Source of the DNA: Gemmatimonadota bacterium
GTDB lineage: Bacteria > Gemmatimonadota > Gemmatimonadetes > Longimicrobiales > Gaopeijiaceae
Length of the DNA: 64,000 bases
NCBI GenBank assembly: GCA_022827345.1
Contig: JAJDTB010000009.1
Coordinates: 1 to 64,000, forward strand
Direction of reading: 5' to 3'
The notes beneath the pieces are model-generated. The model was given only the letters and a program-made list of their open reading frames with translations, ran no database searches and was not told the origin of the DNA. Positions 54,532 through 63,619 of the stretch are shown piece by piece (the first letter of the stretch is position 1; each line of letters starts with the position of its first letter). The position numbers were made by a program, and so were the translations under genes.

Positions 54532-55461
54532 TTACGGCGAGGTGCTCCGGAGCACGTAATTCCGAGGGTTCACCGGCCGGCCGTTGACGTGCACTTCGTA
54601 ATGGACGTGCGGCCCCGTGCACGCGCCGGTGCACCCGACCTGGCCGATTACCTGTTCGCGCCGGATGCGCTCGCCGGCCCGGACAAGCAGCGTCGACGCG
54701 TGCGCGTAGAGGGTGGTAATCCCGGAGCCGTGATCGATCTCGATCGTGTTGCCGAATCCAGGCTTCCAACCGGCGAATGTCACCACGCCTTCGGCGGTCG
54801 CCACGAATGGGGCACCGGTCGACGCGTTCTGGTCGATTCCCTCGTGGGGCATATGGACCTTGTAGACCGGGTGGAGCCGGCTCACGCTGAATTCGCTCGC
54901 AATCGGCCCCCGGACGGGAAGAATGGAAGGAATGAACCTCAGACGCTCGCGGCGGGTCACAAGGTTCTCCTCGCTCTCGGCGAAACTGCTTTCCAACAGA
55001 TCCGCCTTGCGGAGCAGAACCGCCAGGTCATAACGCATCGCGTAGGCGGCTTCCGAAACCTCGGGGTCGAGCGACCATAGTTCGTTCTCGTCGGGGGATT
55101 CGAGCCCGGGTCCGCCGACGCCGACCTCGAAGACCTCTTCGTCGATCTCCAGCAGCCCCGCGACTACCCTGACCCTGCGGTCGTTCTCGGCCAGGGTGGC
55201 AACCCTGCCATCGAGATCGGCGACCGACGAACGGATCCGCTCCATTTCGTCCTTGAGCAGCCGGTTTTCCCTGGCCAGATGGGCCGCGCGGGCGCGGGCA
55301 CCGGAATCGTAGACCAGAAAGGCCGTGGCGCCCGCCAGAAATACGAGGAAGGTGCAAACCGCCACGATTCCGCGGCGCACGGTCTTCGGCGGCAGAGAGA
55401 ACTGCCGCATCGCTTCCGCCCCTTCTCGTACGAGGAGGACGTTCCATTTTTCGTTGGTCAT
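54532..55461 (-). CDS. M23 family peptidase (LytM-type), membrane-anchored
   Basis: 309 residues. A membrane segment at about 30-50 (VAVCTFLVFLAGATAFLVY) is followed by a coiled coil (ARENRLLKDEMERIRSSVAD) and the M23 domain. Metal ligands are visible: HEGID at 206-210 (His and Asp) and HVHYEV near 295 for the last histidine. GWKPGFGNTIEIDHGSG and YAHASTLLVRAGERI are typical of LytM domains. These enzymes or pseudo-enzymes cut, or activate cutters of, peptidoglycan cross-links in the periplasm. Both zinc-binding motifs are kept, so it is probably active. Confidence 0.88.
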   Translation of the reverse strand: MTNEKWNVLLVREGAEAMRQFSLPPKTVRRGIVAVCTFLVFLAGATAFLVYDSGARARAAHLARENRLLKDEMERIRSSVADLDGRVATLAENDRRVRVVAGLLEIDEEVFEVGVGGPGLESPDENELWSLDPEVSEAAYAMRYDLAVLLRKADLLESSFAESEENLVTRRERLRFIPSILPVRGPIASEFSVSRLHPVYKVHMPHEGIDQNASTGAPFVATAEGVVTFAGWKPGFGNTIEIDHGSGITTLYAHASTLLVRAGERIRREQVIGQVGCTGACTGPHVHYEVHVNGRPVNPRNYVLRSTSP

Positions 55462-55552
55462 AGAGCCGTCAACGCTATGCTATGCTCGTTATTCGGTCAA
55501 GCGCCGCCGCCGAATCGGCGGGACATGGTGGTTCCCCGGCGCCGCCCAGGGG

Positions 55553-57088
55553 TCAATCGAGGTCGACTCGCGGGAAGAGTGGAGTGCCCACACGAACGGC
55601 GCGTCCCGTAACATCCTGATCCTCCAACCCCTCAAAAAGCGGGATGTTCCCGAGCCCCAGCCGGCGGCCCAACTCCACGGCCCTGGCGGGCATGACCGGC
55701 TCGAAGAGGCAGGCGAGCACCACGAGCGTTCGGGCGAGTGTGGCGAGTGTGCGGTCCAGTTCGTCCGCGCCTTCCGGCTCGCGGGCCAGCGCCCAGGGCT
55801 CCTGCGTCTCCACGAATCCGTTGGCGGCCCGCGCAAGGTCCATGGCAGCGGCGAAGCCTTCGTGCAGGCGGTAGCCGTCCAGAGCGCGCCGGTAGGCCGC
55901 GACCGCCGCCGCCGTTTCATCCGCCAGGCCGTCGGACGGTGCCGCGGGGACGGTGCCGCCGCGGTAGCGCCTGATCATCGACAGCGTGCGGTGGGCCAGG
56001 TTGCCGAAGATGTTGCGCAGCTCGTCGTAGCGGGTCAGGAAGCGCTCGGGCGTGTACGACGCGTCCTGCCCGGTGACCATCTCGCGCATCAGGTACCAGC
56101 GCACGGCGTCCGTGCCGAACCGGTCGCGCAGCGCGAGGGGGTCCACGACGTTGCCCAGCGACTTGGACATCTTCGTGTCGCCGACCACCCACCAGCCGTG
56201 TGCCAGGATCTTCCGGGGCAGCGCCAGGTCGGCCCCCATCAGCAGCGTGGGCCAGTACACGGCGTGCGTGGTGATGATGTCCTTGCCCATCAGATGCACG
56301 TCGCAGGGCCAGCGCGACGGGAGCGGATCGCCGAAACCGCGCCGGTCCTTCGTCGCCTCCGGATCGATCGCCCCGGAGGCGGTCACGTAGTTGGTCAGCG
56401 CATCGACCCATACGTAGGTCACCTGGTCGGGGTCCCACGGGATCGGAATGCCCCAGTGGATCCGCGACCGCGGCCTCGAAATCGACAGATCCTCCAACGG
56501 CTTGCTCAGAAACCCGAGCACCTCGTTGCGGCGCGTGGCCGGCACGATCCACTCCGGGTTCTTCTCGATCTGCTCGATGAGCCGGTCCTGAAAGAGGCTC
56601 ATTTTGAAGAAATAGTTCTTCTCGCGGATCTTCGTGACCGGCCCCCCGGCGATCGGATCCACCCGGTCCGGCCCGATCTCCTTCTCGGTGAAGTAGCGCT
56701 CCTGGCCGACGGAGTACCATCCCACATACTCGGACTCGTAGACGAAGCCGTTGTCGTACAGGCGCTCGAGAAGCGCGCTCACGACGGCCTTGTGTTCCGG
56801 CTCCGTGGTGCGGATGAAGCGGTCGTTGGAGATGCCCAGGTCGTCCCAGGCCGCCTGGAAGCGCTCGGCCATCCGGTCGCAGAGTTCGAGCGGCGTCAGC
56901 CCCTGCTCCTCGGCGACCTCCTGGATCTTCTGTCCGTGGTCGTCGGTTCCGGTCAGGAAGAGCACATCGTCGCCGGCGCGACGGTGGTAGCGCGCAAGGA
57001 CATCGGCCAGGATCGTGGTATAGGCGTGCCCCAGATGGGGCTCGCCCGAGGCGTAGTAGATCGGCGTGGACAGGTAGAAGGATCCCAT
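55553..57088 (-). CDS. metG: Methionyl-tRNA synthetase, lacking the zinc-knuckle cysteines
   Basis: 511 residues. Class I motifs are HLGH at 18-21 and KMSKS at 306-310. YVWVDALTNYVTASG and the NIFGNLAHRTL anticodon domain fit MetRS. In the connective-peptide region, where many MetRS carry four zinc cysteines, this protein reads GWYSVGQERYFTEKE and then GGPVTKIREKNYFFKMS, with no cysteine, so it is a zinc-free type. The C-terminal dimerisation domain is absent and the protein ends after the helical domain (PLFPRVD). It lies 3 bp after the FMN reductase gene and probably shares the transcript that starts at the aryl-CoA ligase. Confidence 0.94.
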   Translation of the reverse strand: MGSFYLSTPIYYASGEPHLGHAYTTILADVLARYHRRAGDDVLFLTGTDDHGQKIQEVAEEQGLTPLELCDRMAERFQAAWDDLGISNDRFIRTTEPEHKAVVSALLERLYDNGFVYESEYVGWYSVGQERYFTEKEIGPDRVDPIAGGPVTKIREKNYFFKMSLFQDRLIEQIEKNPEWIVPATRRNEVLGFLSKPLEDLSISRPRSRIHWGIPIPWDPDQVTYVWVDALTNYVTASGAIDPEATKDRRGFGDPLPSRWPCDVHLMGKDIITTHAVYWPTLLMGADLALPRKILAHGWWVVGDTKMSKSLGNVVDPLALRDRFGTDAVRWYLMREMVTGQDASYTPERFLTRYDELRNIFGNLAHRTLSMIRRYRGGTVPAAPSDGLADETAAAVAAYRRALDGYRLHEGFAAAMDLARAANGFVETQEPWALAREPEGADELDRTLATLARTLVVLACLFEPVMPARAVELGRRLGLGNIPLFEGLEDQDVTGRAVRVGTPLFPRVDLD

Positions 57089-57091
57089 CTC

Positions 57092-57667
57092 TCAGCCCTC
57101 CTCCGCGTCCACGGCTGCATTGATCGCCCTCGTGTACCACTCGAGGGTCTCGATGAAGCCGGCGAAGTTCTTCTCGTATTTCTCTTCCATGGGCTCGCCG
57201 TCCTCGCTGAAGCTCCGCGACACGTTGGAAACCGGCATCCCCGCCACGGGAAGCGCCTTGAGCCGCAGAAAGAGGAGCTGCAGGAAGTAGTGCACCTGGA
57301 CTCCGCCGAACCCTCCGGCCGACACGGTGACGATCCCGACGGGTTTGCGGAACCACTCTCCATGAATGTAGTCGAGCGCGTTCTTGAGGACGCCCGGCAT
57401 GGACCCGTTGTACTCGGGGCTGACGACCACCACCGCGTCGGCTTCCCGAATTGCGGTGGAGAAGCGGACCAGCCCCGGCGGAGGGTCGTCGCGCATGTGC
57501 AGCCGCTCCTCCATGATCGGGAGGTTGAAGTCGGCCAGGTCGAGGAGGGGAGCGTCGGCCCCGGCCTGCCGCAGGCGGCCGCAGGCGAAGCGGGCCACGC
57601 GGAGTGACTGGCGGCCGCGGCGGACGGAGCCGAGGAGGACGGGGATGCGGAGGGGGGAACCGCTCAT
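57092..57667 (-). CDS. NAD(P)H-dependent FMN reductase
   Basis: 191 residues from ATG 57667, overlapping the stop of the ligase (ATGA). A flavodoxin-like fold with LGSVRRGRQS near residue 12 (phosphate loop) and VVSPEYNGSMPGVLKNALDY near 80 belongs to the SsuE/ArsH-like NADPH-dependent FMN reductase family. GIVTVSAGGFGGVQVH completes the flavin site. It could supply reduced flavin to an oxygenase. It is coupled to the aryl-CoA ligase gene and faces the monooxygenase cluster, but the monooxygenase at the right end binds FAD itself, so a direct link is only a possibility. Confidence 0.85.
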   Translation of the reverse strand: MSGSPLRIPVLLGSVRRGRQSLRVARFACGRLRQAGADAPLLDLADFNLPIMEERLHMRDDPPPGLVRFSTAIREADAVVVVSPEYNGSMPGVLKNALDYIHGEWFRKPVGIVTVSAGGFGGVQVHYFLQLLFLRLKALPVAGMPVSNVSRSFSEDGEPMEEKYEKNFAGFIETLEWYTRAINAAVDAEEG

Positions 57668-59226
57668 GACCGGCCCTCGTTCAGGCGCTTGAGCGCGCCC
57701 CGGTCGACCTTGCCGAGGTGGGTGCGCGGAAAGTCGTCGAGGATGTGGAACTCGCGGGGGACCTTGTAGGACTCGAGCCGGTCGCGGGCGTGGACTTGAA
57801 GGAGCGACTGGATGGCGGGGGCTGCGCCGGGGACGGTGTCCCGGACCGGGGTGTCCGCCCCGGCCGGCGCGCTGCGCGCTGTCATCACCACGAACGCCAC
57901 CGGGACCACCAGCCCGTCCTCGTCTTCGACACCGACGACCGCGGCCTCCGCCACATCGGGGTGCGCCAGCAGGCACTCCTCGGCCTCCCGCGGCGAGAAC
58001 CACTTGCCGGAGACCTTGAGGAGGTCGTCGGCGCGGCCCTGGTAGGTGAAGTAGCCGTCCTCGTCACGGGTCATCATGTCGCCGGAGACGTACCAGTCGT
58101 GGGCGAAGGCGCGCCGGGTCTCGTCGGGGTGCTGCCAGTAGCCGTGGGCGCGGGATCCGCCCCGCACCCGCATGCGCCCCACCTCGCCGTGCGGCACCTC
58201 GCGGCCGTCGTCGTCGCAGAGCCGCACCTCGAAGCCGGGGACGGCGGTGCCGAGGGTTCCGGGCCGTGCCGCGCCGGGGCGGTTCGAGATGAAGACGTGC
58301 CACATCTCGGCGGTGCCCAGGCCATCGAGCAGTTCGACGCCGAAGGTCTCGGTCCAGCGGCGGTGCAGCGACGGGGGCAGGGCCTCGCCCGCCGATGTGG
58401 CCAGGCGCAGGCAGCTCAGGTCCTGGCCGGCCGCGCCGGGGTGCGAGACCATGTGGTTCACCATGGTGGGGACGTTGATCAGGATCGTGGGGCGGTGACG
58501 GGCGATCTGGGCGAAGAGCTCGTCGGCGGTACAGCGCTCCGGAAAGAGGATCGCCGCCGCGCCCGCCGCGAGGGGGAAGAAGAGGTTGGACCCGGTAGCA
58601 TAACCGAAATACAGCTTGGGCACGGAGAGGGTGATGTCGGTCGCGGCGTAGCCGAGCACGCCCTTCGCGTAGCGCTCGGTCGAATTCACGAACGAGGCGT
58701 GGCTCTGGACGACGCCCTTGGGAAGCCCGGTGGTCCCGCCGGAGAAGAGCCAGATCGCCGGATCGTCGGAATGTGAAGTGAAGTTGTCAAAATGTAAAGC
58801 AGAGTTGTCAATTCGGGCGTCGTCTTCGTCCTTTCCGAGGATGAAGAGGCGAGGGTGGCATTGCGCCGCCGACACCGCGCGCTCGAACACCTCACCCCGT
58901 TGCGCCTGCACGATGATCGCCGTCGCCCGTGTGTAGTCGCAGATGTCGCGGATGCGGCGCTCGTCCAGGTAGCAGTTCACCATCACCGCCACGGCGCCCA
59001 TCTTGATCGCGCCGAAGAGGGCGGCCGCGAAGTCCGGCACGTCGGGCAGCGCGATCAGCACCCGCTCCTCGGGTCGCACGCGCGCCGCCTGCAAGGCGTT
59101 CGCGAACTGGTTGGCGCGTGCCTGGAGCGCCGCGTAGGTCGTCGTCCCGTCCGCGGTCACCAGCGCGATCCGGTCGCCCAGCCCCTCGCGGATGCGGTCG
59201 TCGAGGAAGTAGTCGGCGATGTTCAT
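57664..59226 (-). CDS. Benzoate-type aryl-CoA ligase (probably 2-aminobenzoate-CoA ligase)
   Basis: 520 residues from ATG 59226. It forms an aryl-adenylate and then the CoA thioester in the cytoplasm. The P-loop LFSGGTTGLPKG lies at about 160-171, DGLGTAEMWHVFISN near 310, SGDMMTRDEDGYFTYQGRADDLLKVSGKW near the C-domain hinge (quoted in parts by function), and the catalytic lysine is Lys506 in THLGKVDRG. This arrangement and length are those of the benzoate-CoA ligase family. An in-frame 2 x 21-bp AT-rich repeat adds a two-heptad loop (about 139-153, DNSALHF then DNFTSHS) just before the P-loop. The substrate is inferred from the divergent monooxygenase cluster. Confidence 0.85.
   Translation of the reverse strand: MNIADYFLDDRIREGLGDRIALVTADGTTTYAALQARANQFANALQAARVRPEERVLIALPDVPDFAAALFGAIKMGAVAVMVNCYLDERRIRDICDYTRATAIIVQAQRGEVFERAVSAAQCHPRLFILGKDEDDARIDNSALHFDNFTSHSDDPAIWLFSGGTTGLPKGVVQSHASFVNSTERYAKGVLGYAATDITLSVPKLYFGYATGSNLFFPLAAGAAAILFPERCTADELFAQIARHRPTILINVPTMVNHMVSHPGAAGQDLSCLRLATSAGEALPPSLHRRWTETFGVELLDGLGTAEMWHVFISNRPGAARPGTLGTAVPGFEVRLCDDDGREVPHGEVGRMRVRGGSRAHGYWQHPDETRRAFAHDWYVSGDMMTRDEDGYFTYQGRADDLLKVSGKWFSPREAEECLLAHPDVAEAAVVGVEDEDGLVVPVAFVVMTARSAPAGADTPVRDTVPGAAPAIQSLLQVHARDRLESYKVPREFHILDDFPRTHLGKVDRGALKRLNEGRS
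58769..58810. repeat. Two tandem 21-bp AT-rich repeats inside the ligase gene
   Basis: Units 58769-58789 and 58790-58810 agree at 16 of 21 positions and end alike in GTTGTCA. Being multiples of three they keep the frame and code for DNSALHF and DNFTSHS. They are AT-rich within GC-rich coding sequence. The 12-mer CAAAATGTAAAG spanning the junction (58788-58799) also occurs at 16312-16323 between moxR and the DUF58 gene. Confidence 0.6.
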
Positions 59227-59353
59227 CCGGGTGGGGACACTCCAGGTGGTCGATGGCGCCGGGGAGGCTGGCAGGCCGGTCCGGCGGGTCGCCGTCGGCG
59301 GCCGGGCCCGCACATGTCCCCGGACTGCCGGGTGAGGACTATGTTTAGGAACT
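59227..59353. other. Divergent intergenic region of the aryl-CoA cluster
   Basis: 127 bp between the ligase start (minus) and the creatininase-like start (plus). AACTATGG close to 59350 and GACTATG at 59338 form a short near-direct repeat, and the rest is GC-rich. It should hold the control region for both arms. I cannot identify a specific operator. Confidence 0.35.
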
Positions 59354-60177
59354 ATGGAGTCAGGGTCAATGGACAGCCGCCAGTGGGGTCACGCGACGTG
59401 GACCGAACTTGAAGAACTCGGTCTCGGGCGCGGACGCGCGGGCGAAAGCGCCCCCACCCCACACGGCTCCCCGGTCCTCGCCCTGCTGCCCGTCGGCGCC
59501 GTCGAGGCGCACGGCCCCCACCTCCCCCTGGAGACCGACGTCGTCATCGCGGCGGCCGCCGCGAAGGCCGCCCTGCCGCCTCTGCGCGCCCTGGACTGCC
59601 ACCCCGTCATCCTGCCGCCGCTGGCCTACAGCGCCGCTCCCTTCGCGGCCGGCTTCCCGGGCACGATTTCGCTGCGCCCGGCCACCTTCACCGCACTGCT
59701 GGCCGATATCGCGGCCTCCCTGCAGCGTCAGGGCGTGGCCGCGCTGGTCGTGGTGAACGCGCACCTCGACCCGGCCCACCTGGCCGCGATCCGCGAGGCC
59801 GCCAGCGCGCACGAAGGCCCCATGCCGGTGGCCTTCCCCGACCTGACCACGCGGCGATGGGCGTCGCGCCTGACCGCCGAGTTCAAGAGCGGCGCCTGCC
59901 ACGCCGGCTGCTACGAAACATCGATTGTCATGGCGGCCGCGCCCGAGCTGGTGCGGGACGGTGTGCGGCGCGGGCTGCCGGAAAACCCGGCGTCGCTGTC
60001 GGTCGCGATCAGGGCCGGCGCGGCCACCTTCGAGGAGTCGGGCGCGGGCGACGCGTACTGCGGGGACCCCGCCGCGGCCACCGCGGACGAGGGGCGCGCG
60101 ACCATCGAGGTGTTGGCGGGGATCGTGGCGGACGCGGTGGCGGATGTGCTTGCAGACGGCCCAACGGAGGCGACCAG

Positions 60178-60181
<4 letters not shown>
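59354..60181 (+). CDS. Creatininase-family amidohydrolase-like protein, altered active-site motif
   Basis: 275 residues; ATG 59354 and ATG 59369 are both possible. Creatininase-family enzymes bind two metals and hydrolyse cyclic amides or small peptides. The first ligand block GAVEAHGPHLPLETD (about 48-62) is complete. The second, normally N-G-H-G-G-N, reads NAHLDPAH near 135. The later HAGCYETSIVMAA keeps the Glu of the usual H-A-G-x-x-E-T-S block. Its position inside an aryl-CoA cluster suggests hydrolysis of a cyclic or amide intermediate, but no such step is established. It overlaps the next gene (ATGATG). Confidence 0.75.
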
Positions 60182-61026
<845 letters not shown>

Positions 61027-61084
61027 GGCGGGCCGGCGGGCGGACGGACGGCGATGGCGGCCGGGGCCGGGCCGAGGCCGCGCG

Positions 61085-61516
61085 ATGACCTTCGAGATCC
61101 GGAACCCGGAGGCGCTGGGGCGTCCGCGCGGGTGGAACAACGGGATGCTCGCGCCGGCGGGGGGGCGGGTGCTCTTCGTGGCCGGGCAGATCGGGGTGGG
61201 GCCGGACGCGGACGGGACCGGGGCCACCCTCGCCGCCCAGTTCGGGGCCGCGCTGGCCAACGTGCTCTGCGTGGTTGAGGAGGCCGGGGGGACGGTGGCC
61301 GACATCGGCCGGCTCACCATCTACGTGACCGACATGGACGCCTATCGGGGGTCGCTGGCCGAGGTGGGAGCCGCGTACAGGACGGTGTTCGGGAAGCACT
61401 TTCCGGCCATGGCGCTCGTCGCGGTTACCGAACTGGTCGATCCGCGTGCGGTGGTCGAGGTCGAGGCCACGGCGGTGATCCCGCAGGCTCGATCGGGTGA
61501 GGGGCAGGCCACGTGA
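61085..61516 (+). CDS. RidA-family protein without the catalytic arginine
   Basis: 143 residues. RidA enzymes hydrolyse reactive enamines and imines. The N-terminal NNGMLAPAGGRVLFVAGQIG block and the C-terminal VVEVEATAVIP strand fix the family. The arginine that binds the substrate carboxylate in E. coli RidA (Arg105, in F-P-A-R) is methionine here (HFPAMALV), as in other Rid subgroups that lack 2-aminoacrylate activity. In a 2-aminobenzoyl-CoA pathway a ring enamine arises, and its substrate is a CoA thioester rather than a free acid, which would fit the loss of that arginine. This is inference. Confidence 0.85.
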   Translation: MTFEIRNPEALGRPRGWNNGMLAPAGGRVLFVAGQIGVGPDADGTGATLAAQFGAALANVLCVVEEAGGTVADIGRLTIYVTDMDAYRGSLAEVGAAYRTVFGKHFPAMALVAVTELVDPRAVVEVEATAVIPQARSGEGQAT

Positions 61517-61538
61517 CGCTCACAGCGAAGGGACAGCC

Positions 61539-62360
61539 ATGACCGACCTCAAATCCCCTCACCTCGGGGACCCCCGCTCGTTCCTCCTCGACTGCGACAC
61601 GGAGAGCGGCGTGGCGCGGATCACGCTCAATCGGCCGGAGCGGCTCAATGCGCTGACCTTCGAGGTGTATGACGAGTTGCGGAATACCTTTCGGGCGCTC
61701 GATACCGAGCCCGAGGTGCGCGCGATCGTGATTACCGGGGCGGGACGCGGATTCTGTACCGGCGGCGACGTCGAGGACATCATCGGGGCGCTTTTCGAGC
61801 GGGACTTCGAGGGGCTGCTGGAGTTCACGCGGATGACCTGCGACCTGATTGCGGCGATCCGGCAGTGCCGGCAGCCGGTGATCGGGGCTCTGAACGGGAC
61901 GGTGGCGGGCGCGGGCGCGGTGATTGCCACGGCGTGTGATGTGCGGATCGCCGCGGAGTCGGCGCGGATCGCGTATCTCTTCACGCGCGTGGGGCTGTCG
62001 GGGGCGGACATGGGGGCGGCCTGGCTGCTGCCGCGGATCGTCGGGATGGGGCGTGCGACGGAGCTGCTCATGACCGGCGCGTTCATCGACGCCGCGGAGG
62101 CGCACCGGATCGGACTGTACAACCGGGTGGTGCCGGACGGCGAGGTGGTGAACGCGGCGACGGAGTTGGCCGGGAAGCTGGCGCGGGGGCCATCGTTCGC
62201 GCTGCAGGTGACGAAGAAGGCGCTGAACGGCGAGGCGCACATGGGGCTGGAGGAGGCGCTGGAGGCCGAGGCGCGGGCGCAGGCGGTGTGCATGCTGAAC
62301 CCGAACTTCCGCGAGGCCTACGATGCGTTCGTGGAGAAGCGGAGGCCGCGCTTTGTTTGA
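61539..62360 (+). CDS. Crotonase-fold enoyl-CoA hydratase-like protein, noncanonical active site
   Basis: 273 residues from ATG 61539 (AAGGGACAG before it). GAGRGFCTGGDVED near 65 and GTVAGAGAVIATACD near 120 form the CoA and oxyanion-hole frame. VGLSGADMGAAWLLPRIVG follows. By alignment from memory, the two catalytic glutamates of enoyl-CoA hydratase are not present (Val in GAGAVIA and Phe in YLFTRVG); an Asp in SGAD may act instead, as in isomerase or hydrolase crotonases. It could hydrate, isomerise or open the ring of a nonaromatic CoA intermediate. Its last codons overlap the acyl-CoA dehydrogenase start. Confidence 0.85.
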   Translation: MTDLKSPHLGDPRSFLLDCDTESGVARITLNRPERLNALTFEVYDELRNTFRALDTEPEVRAIVITGAGRGFCTGGDVEDIIGALFERDFEGLLEFTRMTCDLIAAIRQCRQPVIGALNGTVAGAGAVIATACDVRIAAESARIAYLFTRVGLSGADMGAAWLLPRIVGMGRATELLMTGAFIDAAEAHRIGLYNRVVPDGEVVNAATELAGKLARGPSFALQVTKKALNGEAHMGLEEALEAEARAQAVCMLNPNFREAYDAFVEKRRPRFV

Positions 62361-63576
62361 CGCGGGCGGGCTGTCGCTGGATGCGGTGGCGGCGTTCGTG
62401 GAGGCGTCGCATCGGGAGTATCGGGAGCGGGTGGTGGCGTTCTGCCGGGAGGAGATCGGCGAGCGGCACGACCCGGATAGCGACGGCGCGGCGCGGGTGC
62501 GGGCGCGGGAGCTGGTGGGGCTGATGGGGCGGGCGGGGCTGTTCCGGCCGATCGCGGAGGGGGACGTGCGCGGCTGCCTGGTGGCGCGCGAGGTGCTGGG
62601 ATGGTGGTCGCCGCTGGCGGATGCGGTGTTCGCGCTGCAGGGGCTGAGTTCGACGCCGGGGCTGATTCGGGGGGAGGATCCGGGGGGATGGGTGGCGCGC
62701 GCGATGGCGGGCGAGGCGATGGGCGCCTTTGCGATGACGGAGTGGGAGGCGGGGTCGGATGTGGCGGCGATGGCGACGGCGGCGGTGGCGGAGGGGGTGG
62801 CGACGGACGAGGGGGCGTCGGGCGATGGCGGGTCGACGGGAGCGGGAGCGGGTGCGGGCGGCCCCGCTCACTACCTGCTGAACGGCGGCAAGACATTCAT
62901 CTCGAATGCGGGCGTCGCTGACTTCTACGTGGTTTTTGCGACGACCGATCCCGGTGCCGGCACCCGCGGGATTTCCTGCTTTGTGGTGCCGGCCGATGCG
63001 GACGGACTGGAGTTCGCGGGCGCGCAGGTGATGAGCGCGCCGCATCCGCTGGGGGAGATCCGGTTCGACGGCTGCCGCGTGCCTGCGGCGGCCATGCTGG
63101 GCGCGCCCGGGACCGGATTCAAGACCGGGATGGCGGCGCTGGACCGCCTGCGGCCCACAGTGGCGGCCGCGGCCTGCGGGATGGCCGGGCGGGCGCTGTG
63201 GGAGGCGGTCGAGCATGCGCGCGAGCGGCGGCAGTTCGGCAGGGCGCTGGGGTCCTTCCAGCTTGTTCAGGAGAAGCTCGCCACCTCGGCCACGGAGCTG
63301 ACGGCCGGGCGGCTGCTCGCCTACCGCGCGGGGTGGGAGAAGGACCGGGGGGCGTCGCGCATCACGCAGGAGGCGGCCATGGCGAAGGCGTTCTGCACGG
63401 AGGCCGCGCAGCGGATCGTGGACCGGGCGGTGCAGGTGCTGGGAGGGCGCGGCGTCATCGCGTCGCACCCCGTCGACCACCTCTACCGCAGTGTGCGGGC
63501 GCTGCGGATCTACGAGGGGACGACCGAGATCCAGCACCTGATCATCGGGGGAACGCTGGTCCGAGGCGACGGGTGA
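62353..63576 (+). CDS. Acyl-CoA dehydrogenase
   Basis: 407 residues from TTG 62353, inside the last codons of the crotonase gene; the alternative upstream start is a shadow. It is an FAD enzyme that desaturates acyl-Co[16 protein letters not shown] near 132 binds flavin and substrate. A glycine- and alanine-rich insert (about 145-175) precedes [15 protein letters not shown]. The C-terminal block ends [17 protein letters not shown], with the glutamate of YEGT as catalytic base. In aryl-CoA clusters such enzymes remove hydrogen from the ring-opened or cyclohexenyl acyl-CoA. It is followed after 43 bp by the monooxygenase. Confidence 0.88.
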   Translation: MFDAGGLSLDAVAAFVEASHREYRERVVAFCREEIGERHDPDSDGAARVRARELVGLMGRAGLFRPIAEGDVRGCLVAREVLGWWSPLADAVFALQGLSSTPGLIRGEDPGGWVARAMAGEAMGAFAMTEWEAGSDVAAMATAAVAEGVATDEGASGDGGSTGAGAGAGGPAHYLLNGGKTFISNAGVADFYVVFATTDPGAGTRGISCFVVPADADGLEFAGAQVMSAPHPLGEIRFDGCRVPAAAMLGAPGTGFKTGMAALDRLRPTVAAAACGMAGRALWEAVEHARERRQFGRALGSFQLVQEKLATSATELTAGRLLAYRAGWEKDRGASRITQEAAMAKAFCTEAAQRIVDRAVQVLGGRGVIASHPVDHLYRSVRALRIYEGTTEIQHLIIGGTLVRGDG

Positions 63577-63619
63577 TGCGCGGGCCGGCGCGCCGGAGGC
63601 CGGCACGGAGCCCGGCGCC

